A stretch of DNA of 21,323 nt from CAYHYG01 sp964360835 (GTDB lineage Bacteria > Patescibacteriota > Patescibacteriia > UBA1558 > 2-01-FULL-52-15): assembly GCA_964360835.1 (NCBI GenBank), contig CAYHYG010000020.1, positions 1-21,323 of the forward strand, in the 5' to 3' direction. Positions 13,205 to 19,634 of this stretch are shown piece after piece (position 1 is the first letter of the stretch; every line of letters starts with the position of its first letter). Below the pieces are notes generated by a model. The model had not been told where the DNA came from. It worked only from the letters and a program-made list of their open reading frames with translations, and searched no databases. Made by a program: the position numbers and the translations under genes.

Positions 13205-15319
13205 ATGGCTAGTCATATTCAAATATCCAAGCTTTTTCTTCACGACCCCACGGTTGCCCGGAGTCAAACAGAAATCTTCACTGCCGTGGCCGAAGATAAT
13301 GAAGAGCTACAGCTTTTGTTATTGGTAGATTTCCCCCGAGCTCGACAAGAACAAGCTTATTTATTGGATCTGATCATCAAAGAATGCGTCAACACCTTTG
13401 ACCAGACTGATGAAACCAATCCAGAAGCCTTACTAGAGCAAATTCTCAATGCTCTCAATACTCTGTTACCCGAAATAACTCCTGGCAAACAAGGCCAATG
13501 GCTCCGTGATCTCAACCTACTAGTAGCCATTACTGATAACAGTCAGCTGCACTTTGCTCAGACGGGACGGGTAGCGGCTTTTTTGATTAGAGAAGGTCAA
13601 TTGATTGAGGTTAGCGAGCCAGCACCGGAGTTTAATATTTTGAAAATTTTTTCCAACATTACCAGTGGTGTGATCAATCCCGAAGAATCCGTCCTGTTTA
13701 CCACGCCAGCGCTAACCGATTACCTGTCAGAAGCCAAGATTCAGCAAACCATAGAAAACCTCACGCCGTATCAGGCTGTCGAACGTCTGGAGCAGTATCT
13801 GGAAGAAGTACCGACTTTTGTCACCTTCGCTGCTATCATTGCCAAATTCACCACCCGAGCCGTGCCAGAACGACCGCCAGTGACACGACGTGTAACGGCT
13901 TCTCTTCCGGTCCAGCCAGTAAGCAAGACGCCCAAAGTTATTTTCCAGCCCAGACAAGCTAAAGAGGTGGAGATGACATCTCTCCCCAATCGCCGGCAGA
14001 AACGAGCTCGGAATACTACCTTAGCCGTATCGGGCGCTTCAATACTATCAGGTTTGCGCTGGACCATGGCTTCGACCATACTCTACCTAAAATTGTTAGG
14101 ATCGTTGCTGGGCCTACTAATACGAGGGTTGCTTCGTGGCTTCAAATTTATTACCAGCTCTTCCTACCGACATTCTACAGAACATGCTTGGTGGCAATCA
14201 TTGGATGACCGACTCCAAGGATATCAGGATAGATTTGCTGCTTTGTCGAAGTTACAAAAAATAATCCTTAGTAGCAGCTTGATTATACTAATCATAATGC
14301 TGAATAGCATTGTTTTTCAGGGACAGGGTCGGCAGGGTAACTCGCTATTACACCAATACAATGAGGAATTAGTCACCATTAGCCAGAAGCAAGCCGAAGC
14401 AGACAGTCAGCGTGCCTATCAGAATGATAAAGGCGCTGAAGCCATTTTATTAGAAATCGATGACCTGCTCCATCAGTTGCAGCCGCTCAACAAAGATCAG
14501 GAGGAACAGGTCAAACAGTTATTAGAAAAAAATAATCGTGCTCTCAATGAAGTTCGCCACATCAATTACGTCGAAAATCCGGTTGAAGTTTACAATTTGG
14601 GCAGTTTCAACCAGTCGTTCAGTTCACTAGTGCTCTGGCAAGGCTTACTCTATGTAGGAGCTGCAGACGGACTCTATAAATTAGAGACGGAAAGCAAAAA
14701 GGTGGCCGAAGGTACATTCACCAATCCGCGCTTATTAGCTGGTTCTAAATCGCTTTTTGTACTGGACGGTAGCTCTATTTGGCGTCTCAACGGATCTAAT
14801 CTGGAAAAACAAACATTTAATCAACACTCCGCCATTCAAACTGTTGACGCGGCTCTGCTCTACAATGACAATCTCTATATTCTTGACCGATCGAGCGGCA
14901 CTATTGTGCGTCACAGCAATACCAATCAGGGATTTCAGGATGGTACGATCTGGTTGCAAGACGCCTCACTTCTAAATTCTGCCAATGATTTTGCCATTGA
15001 TGGCAATATATACGCTACCAAAGACGACGGTGAGATCATAAAATTATTTAAGGGTCAGCGTGTAACCTATGATTACCAACGTCCCTACCCAGCTATCGGC
15101 AGGCAATCACAAATAGCTACCACTTTGGAGTCTGAACTGCTCTATATTTCTGACCCCAGCAATCAACGCTTAATCATTCTCAATAAGACAGGAACGATTA
15201 ACGATCAGTTTACATCTCCTAAGTTTGCCAATATCAAGGGTTTCGCCGTCGATGCGGAGGAAAAAAATATCTTTGTCCTTAACGGCTCCTCAGTCTATCA
15301 GTTACCGATTCGTAAATAA
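13205..15319 (+). CDS. Membrane protein with degenerate PP2C-like N-domain and C-terminal beta-propeller-like domain
   Basis: This 704-residue protein has four parts. Residues 1-215 resemble a PP2C-type phosphatase (QLHFAQTGRVAAFLIREGQLIEV and EESVLFTTPALTDYLS mirror the 'G-x-SRAYL' and 'D-x-LLL-TDGL' segments) but lack most metal-binding Asp, so activity is unlikely. Residues about 216-345 are a basic linker with one hydrophobic stretch (290-311). Residues 352-371 are a transmembrane helix, followed by a coiled coil (381-452). Residues about 465-700 are short strand repeats like LYVGAADGLYKLE and NIFVLNGSSVYQL, suggesting a beta-propeller outside the cell. The plan suggests a sensor or scaffold crossing the membrane. 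It is transcribed divergently from the winged-helix gene. The fold assignments are inferred from pattern only. Confidence 0.65.
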   Translation: MASHIQISKLFLHDPTVARSQTEIFTAVAEDNEELQLLLLVDFPRARQEQAYLLDLIIKECVNTFDQTDETNPEALLEQILNALNTLLPEITPGKQGQWLRDLNLLVAITDNSQLHFAQTGRVAAFLIREGQLIEVSEPAPEFNILKIFSNITSGVINPEESVLFTTPALTDYLSEAKIQQTIENLTPYQAVERLEQYLEEVPTFVTFAAIIAKFTTRAVPERPPVTRRVTASLPVQPVSKTPKVIFQPRQAKEVEMTSLPNRRQKRARNTTLAVSGASILSGLRWTMASTILYLKLLGSLLGLLIRGLLRGFKFITSSSYRHSTEHAWWQSLDDRLQGYQDRFAALSKLQKIILSSSLIILIIMLNSIVFQGQGRQGNSLLHQYNEELVTISQKQAEADSQRAYQNDKGAEAILLEIDDLLHQLQPLNKDQEEQVKQLLEKNNRALNEVRHINYVENPVEVYNLGSFNQSFSSLVLWQGLLYVGAADGLYKLETESKKVAEGTFTNPRLLAGSKSLFVLDGSSIWRLNGSNLEKQTFNQHSAIQTVDAALLYNDNLYILDRSSGTIVRHSNTNQGFQDGTIWLQDASLLNSANDFAIDGNIYATKDDGEIIKLFKGQRVTYDYQRPYPAIGRQSQIATTLESELLYISDPSNQRLIILNKTGTINDQFTSPKFANIKGFAVDAEEKNIFVLNGSSVYQLPIRK

Positions 15320-15343
15320 CCCTTCGGCAGGCTCAGGGTGACA
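15320..15343 (+). repeat. REP-like element
   Basis: CCCTTCGGCAGGCTCAGGGTGAC directly follows the stop codon at 15319. It belongs to the family of short dispersed repeats of the form CCTTCGACAGGCTCAGGGTGA and recurs in variant form at 16737-16759. A related TGGTGAGCTTGTCGAACCA element is at 16795-16815. Confidence 0.6.
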
Positions 15344-15416
15344 GACTTTATCCAGGTATAAGCAAATGGGATTTCTGCCCTAGTTATTTCTTAATGTTGA
15401 GAGTGGTTTAGTAATT

Positions 15417-15597
15417 AAAATCACTCTCTGGGGTTTGGCCATTCGGCTCTGAGAGCCTCAGGCTCGAATGAGGGTCGGGTACTGTTCGAGCTCATGGTAA
15501 GAGCACTGATAATGAATAGCCCGAGCGAGTTTAGCCGACCCCAAAAATTTTGCTTACTTTTGTTTTCAAAAGTAAGGCCTCCCCGGCGAGGGGATGT
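15417..15597 (+). repeat. Long direct repeat, copy 1
   Basis: It has a 51-bp core (15430-15480) identical to 16631-16681, preceded by AAAATCACTCT and followed by similar landmarks in the same order: ATAGCCCGA-GCGAG, AGCCGAC, ACTTTTG, CAAAAGT and CTCC-CGGCGAGG. This copy has a perfect 10-bp inverted repeat CTTACTTTTG/CAAAAGTAAG (15553-15576, 4-nt loop). Its start is also paired with GAGAGTG at about 15399, which is absent before copy 2. Confidence 0.8.
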
Positions 15598-15600
15598 TAT

Positions 15601-15630
15601 AGAAAAAAACCCCACCGCGCGTACGCGGTG
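15601..15630 (-). terminator. Intrinsic terminator of the sigma-4-like operon
   Basis: On the minus strand, CACCGCG (15630-15624) pairs with CGCGGTG (15619-15613), loop TACG, then GGG and seven T. It is a strong GC-rich stem with U-tract, 22 nt after the last stop codon of the operon, and directly abuts repeat copy 1. Confidence 0.88.
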
Positions 15631-15651
15631 AGGCTGTGGTAGCCGTGATAG

Positions 15652-15795
15652 CTACCTATTTTCCACAGGTTCCTGCGGCATTTCCACTTCACGAGTCACT
15701 GACTCGCCGTCCTGATGTCCGATAACGCCGTGGACGAGATAGTAATCATCGTCTCCAGCACCCCCGAAGATCAGGGTAATACGTTCCTGCTTCAA
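15652..15795 (-). CDS. Small acidic protein, 47 residues, unknown
   Basis: Translation begins at TTG 15795, four bases after a strong GGGGAGGTGA Shine-Dalgarno sequence (minus strand, about 15809-15800). The product begins MKQERITLIFGGAGDDDYYL and ends QEPVENR: a short beta-strand-like start, a GGAGDDD turn and an acidic, hydrophilic tail. No family is recognised. Ribosome site, codon-like composition and the terminator right behind it all support a real gene. It is the third gene of the operon with the two sigma-4-like proteins (43 nt after the second) and, given its size and charge, might bind or inhibit one of them (speculation). Confidence 0.6.
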   Translation of the reverse strand: MKQERITLIFGGAGDDDYYLVHGVIGHQDGESVTREVEMPQEPVENR

Positions 15796-15838
15796 ACACT
15801 CACCTCCCCTCAAAACCCCACCGAAGTGGAACGCTTTA

Positions 15839-16141
15839 TCAGCTGGTCCAGGTCAGACAAGGACGAACCAGACGACGCCCACTTTCCTGCGACCTGTGCT
15901 CGTTGCGATGACGGCTGACCAGGCGCTGAAAAATCTGCAGGCGACGCCGCCTCAGTGCCGCTTTGGAGCAGCCGTACTCGCTCATCATCTTCCTTCCAGA
16001 TAGAACCTGACCGTCCAGACCGTACCAGTTGCTGATGAATTCATACTGCCGCGATGGCAATTTCTCCAGCTGAACCCCCAGTTCACTTCGCGTGAAATGG
16101 AAGCCCGTCACGGTCCTGATACTGACGATCAGATTAGTCAT
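15839..16141 (-). CDS. Small sigma-70 region-4-like DNA-binding protein B
   Basis: This 100-residue protein contains, at about residues 28-75, LPSRQYEFISNWYGLDGQVL followed by a putative helix-turn-helix and ALRRRRLQIFQRL. This follows the plan of sigma-70 region 4 (LPxREREVLxLRYGLDG...VSRERVRQIExxALxKLR). No region 2 is present, so it is not a full sigma factor. It is a paralogue of the upstream protein A: E-x-LP, F, GL, S, AL-x-x-x-R and I-x-QRL align without gaps. Its ATG overlaps the stop of A (ATGA), and an AAGGGG precedes it. The C-terminal tail is very basic (HRNEHRSQESGRR). DNA binding is inferred. Confidence 0.6.
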   Translation of the reverse strand: MTNLIVSIRTVTGFHFTRSELGVQLEKLPSRQYEFISNWYGLDGQVLSGRKMMSEYGCSKAALRRRRLQIFQRLVSRHRNEHRSQESGRRLVRPCLTWTS

Positions 16142-16425
16142 ACTTGCCCCTTTCTGCTATGAGAAACAGCTGACTCAAAGAGCCGTTGGTGAATTTCCAT
16201 TCTCTTCTGTCGCAAAGCAAAATAGCTGACCTGCTCGGTCTGCATCTGAGCCAGGCCGACGCTGGTCGTGTTAGGGATCAAGCCCCAGTGTTTTTCTACA
16301 AATAGCTTATCCTCCTGAGGTAGGGTTTCTATTGAGCCAACAATATCAGTTGGCGTGACATTGTCCGGAAGTTCGCCGAACGTCGAAGTCAGAGAGCTAT
16401 AAATCTGGGGTATGTTCTGGTACAC
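16138..16425 (-). CDS. Small sigma-70 region-4-like DNA-binding protein A
   Basis: This protein of about 95 residues has a C-terminal half starting at IETLPQEDKLFVEKHWGL, then NTTSVGLAQMQTEQVSYFALRQKRMEIHQRL. That is the same LP...F...GL...HTH...AL-R-I-QRL pattern as protein B and sigma region 4. The N-terminal 35 residues are unrelated to sigma factors I know. GTG 16425 is preferred as start because AGGAG lies 6 nt before it; the TTG at 16431 is only 1 nt from AGGAG. It is the first gene of the three-gene unit, about 80 nt from the predicted transcription start. Confidence 0.6.
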   Translation of the reverse strand: MYQNIPQIYSSLTSTFGELPDNVTPTDIVGSIETLPQEDKLFVEKHWGLIPNTTSVGLAQMQTEQVSYFALRQKRMEIHQRLFESAVSHSRKGQV

Positions 16426-16475
16426 CAGCAACTCCTCTCGGAAATGGACTTTTGGCGAACTAATACGTATATGGA

Positions 16476-16489
16476 CGCTGTAATCAGCG
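16476..16489 (-). other. Leader hairpin of the sigma-4-like operon
   Basis: CGCTG (16476-16480) and CAGCG (16485-16489) are perfect complements around a 4-nt loop, between the predicted transcription start near 16507 and the gene A start. It could be an operator or an mRNA hairpin. Confidence 0.35.
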
Positions 16490-16513
16490 GCGAATGCTAA
16501 GGAACGATATTAG

Positions 16514-16542
16514 ATTAAATCACCTCTCTAGGATTATGTCAA
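16514..16542 (-). promoter_or_regulatory. Promoter of the sigma-4-like operon
   Basis: On the minus strand, perfect TTGACA (16542-16537), a 17-nt spacer, then TTTAAT (16519-16514). The start would be near 16507. It lies inside the interval bounded by the two long direct repeats. Confidence 0.75.
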
Positions 16543-16617
16543 TTCAATGCTCGCCTCTAACTCGAAAGTTTCGTGGGCCACCAGCGACCGCTTCAAAGAA
16601 TAGAGCTATATGGCTAT

Positions 16618-16857
16618 AAAAATCACTCTTGGGGTTTGGCCATTCGGCTCTGAGAGCCTCAGGCTCGAATGAGGGTCGGGTGCATGTCTGAGCCCAGTGA
16701 AAAATCGCTAATCTCTAATAGCCCGAAGCGAGTTCACCCTTCGAGAGCCTCAGGGTGACAATTGCTATGTCAGCCGACTACTTTTGACTGTGTCATGGTG
16801 AGCTTGTCGAACCATGGTCACAAAAGTGACAAACCCTCCGAGCCAACGGCGAGGAGA
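16618..16857 (+). repeat. Long direct repeat, copy 2, with REP-like insertions
   Basis: Its 51-bp core (16631-16681) is identical to copy 1, and the same landmarks follow. This copy is longer because of two REP-like pieces: CCCTTCGAGAGCCTCAGGGTGAC (16737-16759) and CATGGTGAGCTTGTCGAACCATG (16794-16816, a CATGGT/ACCATG hairpin). It ends near CGGCGAGGA (16848-16856). Confidence 0.75.
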
Positions 16858-16872
16858 ATACTGAATTAATTA

Positions 16873-16907
16873 GCAAAAAAATACTCACCCGCGAGGATGA
16901 GTATTTT
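16873..16907 (-). terminator. rplL: Intrinsic terminator after rplL
   Basis: AAAATACTCA (16878-16887) and TGAGTATTTT (16898-16907) form a perfect 10-bp stem with a 10-nt loop. On the minus strand it runs into seven T. The symmetric A/T flanks allow some activity in both directions. Confidence 0.85.
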
Positions 16908-16924
16908 CTATATATTTCGTAAGT

Positions 16925-17332
16925 TTATTTCAGTGTGACTTTGGCACCGGCGGCTTCTAGGGTCGCTTTCAGAGCCTCTGCGTCAGCCTTAGCAATGTTT
17001 TCTTTGACAGCCTTTGGAGCACCATCAACGATATCTTTGGCTTCTTTCAAGCCCAATTGAGTGGCTTCACGGACAGCTTTGATGACACTGATCTTGTTGT
17101 CACCGGCGGCAGTCAACTCTACAGTGAAGGCGGACTTCTCTTCGGCAGCTTCAGCAGCACCACCAGCAGCCGCGTTTGACGCGGCCATCATCATAGGAGC
17201 GGCAGCTGAAACACCAAACTTCTCTTCGAGGATCTTGACCAATTCGGATAGATCCAGTACAGACATCTTTTCAATCTCACTAACAATGGATTGAAACTTG
17301 GCCGGTACTTCGATAACTTTTTCTTCGGACAT
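16925..17332 (-). CDS. rplL: 50S ribosomal protein L7/L12
   Basis: Forms the mobile ribosomal stalk that recruits translation factors such as EF-G and EF-Tu. The N-terminal dimerisation part (about 1-45, VLDLSELVKILEEKFGVS), an Ala-rich hinge (about 46-65) and the conserved C-terminal domain (KISVIKAVREATQLGLKEAKDIVDGAPKAVKE, residues about 80-111, and KATLEAAGAKVTLK) are all present. Length 135 is slightly above usual. It follows rplJ after 25 nt and ends in the terminator at 16873-16907. Confidence 0.98.
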   Translation of the reverse strand: MSEEKVIEVPAKFQSIVSEIEKMSVLDLSELVKILEEKFGVSAAAPMMMAASNAAAGGAAEAAEEKSAFTVELTAAGDNKISVIKAVREATQLGLKEAKDIVDGAPKAVKENIAKADAEALKATLEAAGAKVTLK

Positions 17333-17357
17333 AGTTGTAAGCTAATTTATAATTAAA

Positions 17358-17879
17358 TTAATTTTTTTGGTCTCGGACAGCTGACAAAACAGTTACGAGG
17401 CCACGCAGGTTACCAGCCAGTACGCGGGCAAAGCCGGAAATCGGCGCTTGTAGGGTACCAACAGTTTGACCTAACAATTCCAGACGACTCGGCAATGAAG
17501 CTAGGGCGATAACTTTTTCCTTTGGGATAAAGTTACCTTCCAGGAAACCTCCGAGAATCTGCAATTTGTCATTACCCTTAGCGGCTTTGTGCACGATACG
17601 TGCAGCTGCTACCGGATCAGTAGCTGAGTAGGCAACTGAAACAGTACCAGTAGCCTCTGCCATCGGCAGGGCGTGTTCGCGGCCGGCTAGGGCTTTGGTC
17701 AATAAGGTTTTCTTGACACCTTGAAAGTTAGCTTGCTCACGACGTAAGTCCTTACGCAACATTTCGCTTTCTTTGACCGTTAAACCCATATCAGAGGTAA
17801 AGACAACCCCTTGACTCTGCTCTAGAGCGTCAGTGACACCTTTGAGCGTTGATTCTTTCTGTATTCTTGATTTTGGCAT
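17358..17879 (-). CDS. rplJ: 50S ribosomal protein L10
   Basis: Anchors L7/L12 dimers to 23S rRNA at the stalk base. The N-terminal domain (MPKSRIQKESTLKGVTDALEQSQGVVF, residues 1-27, then KESEMLRKDLRR and VKKTLLTKALAG) and the downstream GGFLEGNFIPKEKVIALASLPSR segment match L10. Length 173 is normal. Free L10-L12 complex is known to bind its own mRNA leader; the matching leader and terminator hairpin are seen upstream. Confidence 0.97.
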   Translation of the reverse strand: MPKSRIQKESTLKGVTDALEQSQGVVFTSDMGLTVKESEMLRKDLRREQANFQGVKKTLLTKALAGREHALPMAEATGTVSVAYSATDPVAAARIVHKAAKGNDKLQILGGFLEGNFIPKEKVIALASLPSRLELLGQTVGTLQAPISGFARVLAGNLRGLVTVLSAVRDQKN

Positions 17880-17909
17880 AGATGTTCTCCATTTTATCCC
17901 CCTTCGCTA

Positions 17910-17933
17910 CCCACTTTGCTAAAGCTTCGTGGG
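17910..17933 (-). repeat. Leader hairpin repeat upstream of rplJ
   Basis: CCCAC...GTGGG quasi-palindrome with the core TTTGCTAAAGCTTCG, nearly identical to the inverted copy at 11073-11097 upstream of mraZ. Both lie 30-31 nt before the start codon of a minus-strand operon. Confidence 0.6.
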
Positions 17934-17972
17934 TCAAGAAAGCTACGAGGGATTATTCCGCTAAAGCGGAAT

Positions 17973-17995
17973 AAAAAATCTGTGGCGACCACAGA
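17973..17995 (-). terminator. Terminator hairpin (attenuator) in the rplJ leader
   Basis: On the minus strand, TCTGTGG (17995-17989), loop TCG, CCACAGA (17985-17979), then TTTTTT (17978-17973). A perfect 7-bp stem plus six T between the L10-binding leader and rplJ suggests transcription attenuation, as known for the L10 leader in Firmicutes. Confidence 0.8.
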
Positions 17996-18040
17996 CATAA
18001 GTATTGAGCTCAAAAGCGTCATTGACGCTTAGAAAGCTGT

Positions 18041-18114
18041 ACCTCGGTAGGTCTCCGCGTTTGACGCGGCGATTAAGCCCTTTGACTATTCTCAGGACGC
18101 CCACTGTCTTTGGT
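18041..18114 (-). ncRNA. L10 ribosomal protein leader RNA
   Basis: On the minus strand, CCAAAGACAGTGGGCG (about 18113-18098), GGGCTTAATCGCC (18080-18068), a CCGCGT/ACGCGG hairpin and GACCTACCGAGGT (18053-18041) follow in the order of the conserved L10 leader. L10-L12 binding to this element is known to repress rplJL in bacteria. Downstream lies another stem, AAGCGTCA/TGACGCTT, then the terminator at 17973-17995. Confidence 0.85.
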
Positions 18115-18134
18115 CATTAGATTGTTATGGCGTT

Positions 18135-18162
18135 ATTATACCGATATTTGGGAAAAGGTCAA
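18135..18162 (-). promoter_or_regulatory. rplJL promoter
   Basis: On the minus strand, TTGACC (18162-18157), a 16-nt spacer and perfect TATAAT (18140-18135). The start near 18128 gives a leader of about 250 nt containing the L10 leader. Confidence 0.85.
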
Positions 18163-18253
18163 TACTTCCACGCGGTTTTCTAATTTCTATTATATAATTT
18201 AAATATATTTAGCTAATTTTAGCCTTTTATTCTTAATAATAACTAAAATATCC

Positions 18254-18282
18254 TTGACAACCAATCCAATAAATGATATGGT
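18254..18282 (+). promoter_or_regulatory. Promoter of the candidate structured RNA
   Basis: Perfect TTGACA at 18254-18259, 17-nt spacer, TATGGT at 18277-18282, with a strongly AT-rich stretch upstream (18180-18250) that could act as an UP element. It points away from rplJ. Confidence 0.7.
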
Positions 18283-18288
18283 GATTTT

Positions 18289-18617
18289 ACTAGAAAATCT
18301 AGCACAGCCCTCATTCGAGAGGAAACGTCCCCAAAACCGGTCAAAAAGGAGGCTCCTTACATGAAGCTCCAAACCGTGCGCCTGTGAGAGGCGCGACCTA
18401 GCCGGCTTAGTCCCCGGCAAAAACGTACCAAACGCCCCTTCGAGGCGGCGTTTAATTGGACGGGATCTGGCCTCCCACCTATTCAAACGGCCAGCGCTAC
18501 TAGTACAACGACGGTATTTGGCCGTCAGGAGAGCATACGATCAGCACGATCGCGACGCGCTCGTCACTAGAGCTCTCCAACCGCCGTCCCGACAATGTCG
18601 TGGACGGCGGATTTATT
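18289..18617 (+). ncRNA. Candidate structured non-coding RNA of about 330 nt
   Basis: Between a good promoter and a strong terminator no frame stays open, but stems follow one after another: GCGCCT/AGGCGC (18378-18394), GCCGG/CCGGC (18401-18418), AAACGCC/GGCGTTT (18430-18453), GACGG/CCGTC (18510-18526) and GGAGAGC/GCTCTCC (18528-18578). Near the 5' side, a strong AGGAGG (18347-18352) precedes a 9-codon frame, ATG to TGA (18361-18387); AAGGAG and CTCCTT around it are complementary. I compared it mentally with RNase P RNA, tmRNA, 6S and SRP RNA and find no convincing match. It may be a regulatory RNA or an RNA with a leader peptide. The minus-strand frame at 18199-18486 is a shadow. Confidence 0.5.
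18581..18617 (+). terminator. Intrinsic terminator of the candidate RNA
   Basis: CCGCCGTCC (18581-18589) pairs with GGACGGCGG (18602-18610), with an inner CGAC/GTCG stem, followed by ATTTATTTTTT. It is one of the strongest terminators in the window, pointing on the plus strand toward the converging mltG gene. Confidence 0.85.
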
Positions 18618-18626
18618 TTTTCTCAC

Positions 18627-19634
18627 TTAATCCAAATACAGTTGCCGGTTGCGTTGATGTTCTTCAAAAGTTCTAGCATAAAAAATCTCACCCTTTTGAT
18701 TGTGTAGGAAATAGAGATAGTCATGCTCTGCTGGTCTGATAGCGGCGGTCAAACTATCCAAGCTGGGATTTCCAATCGGACCAGGAGGCAATCCTCGATA
18801 TTTATAAGTGTTATACGGTGAGTCAATTTCTAAATCACCTAATGAGGGGCGTCGCTGACCTTTGCCGGTAATAAAATTAATCGTAGCATCCGATTGTAGA
18901 CCCATACCAATAGCTAAACGGTTATAAAAAACTCCTGCCACCATCCTCCTCTGCTCTGAGTCAGAAACCTCATTTTCAATGATTGAAGCAACAGTCGCAA
19001 CCTCATAAAGTGTCCTCTCTCCTGCAACAATGTCATCCAATAAATCCTGACTCAAACGTGTGTCAAATGTTTGTAGCATGCGATTAAGTAAAAAGGGTAC
19101 CGTACTCTGACTATCAAGAGCATAGGTATCAGGAAACAAATATCCCTCCAAACTCTGTCCTACAGGGATACTGGCCAAAAGTGGATAATCATCGCGCCAC
19201 ATCGTCGTCGAGGCCGTCAAATCAAGAAATAATTGCCCGTCCAATCCGTAGCCGTCGATACGTTTGGCATATTGCTGACGATTCCAGCCCTCTATCAAGG
19301 TAATAGAATCCACCGACCTCACCTCGCCGCCCATCAAAATATTGGTAATCTGAACCATATTATAGCCAGTATACAGATCATAGCGACCCGCTATAATTTT
19401 ATTCTCTGACCGCAGGGCCCAGACATAAGTCTCAAAAATGAAGGAGTTATTGATCAACTTATTGTTACGCAAATTTTGGCTAATTTGATTCACGCCTTCA
19501 CCCTGAGCAACGGTGAAGACTACCTTTTGTGATGGCAACTGAGACGGAGAAAACATTATCCAAACTACGATTAAGCCAGCCACCACACCAGCGGACAGTA
19601 GTAAGACTAGGCCGATAAAAATATTCTTTTTCAT
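18627..19634 (-). CDS. mltG: Endolytic murein transglycosylase MltG (YceG-like)
   Basis: Cuts nascent glycan strands at the outer face of the membrane and so sets their length. Residues 5-28 are an N-terminal transmembrane helix. A LysM-like part follows (about 38-105), then the catalytic domain with VASIIENEVSD (E220/E222 region, the catalytic Glu motif), FYNRL, GMGLQSDATINF, the LPPGPIGNPSLDSLTAAI segment and FYARTFEEHQRN near the end. Length 335 is normal. The start codon directly abuts the uppP stop, so the two cell-envelope genes are co-transcribed and translationally coupled. Confidence 0.95.
   Translation of the reverse strand: MKKNIFIGLVLLLSAGVVAGLIVVWIMFSPSQLPSQKVVFTVAQGEGVNQISQNLRNNKLINNSFIFETYVWALRSENKIIAGRYDLYTGYNMVQITNILMGGEVRSVDSITLIEGWNRQQYAKRIDGYGLDGQLFLDLTASTTMWRDDYPLLASIPVGQSLEGYLFPDTYALDSQSTVPFLLNRMLQTFDTRLSQDLLDDIVAGERTLYEVATVASIIENEVSDSEQRRMVAGVFYNRLAIGMGLQSDATINFITGKGQRRPSLGDLEIDSPYNTYKYRGLPPGPIGNPSLDSLTAAIRPAEHDYLYFLHNQKGEIFYARTFEEHQRNRQLYLD

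Noticed and set aside
15430..15480. tRNA-like sequence in the repeat core (GGCTCGAAT)
   Set aside because: No acceptor stem, anticodon arm or D arm can be formed; the element is a repeated palindrome.
15715..15918. 67-residue open frame on plus strand
   Set aside because: It is antisense to the end of the sigma-4-like gene B and to the 47-residue gene, which have ribosome sites, a promoter and a terminator.
18311..18420. RNase P RNA (GAGGAAACGTCC and CCGGCTTA resemble conserved parts)
   Set aside because: The first motif has an extra base, the second lies only about 80 nt later instead of near the 3' end, and the other conserved regions are absent.
18199..18486. 95-residue open frame on minus strand
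   Set aside because: It covers the plus-strand promoter and hairpins; its Arg-rich start and hydrophobic AT-derived end look random.
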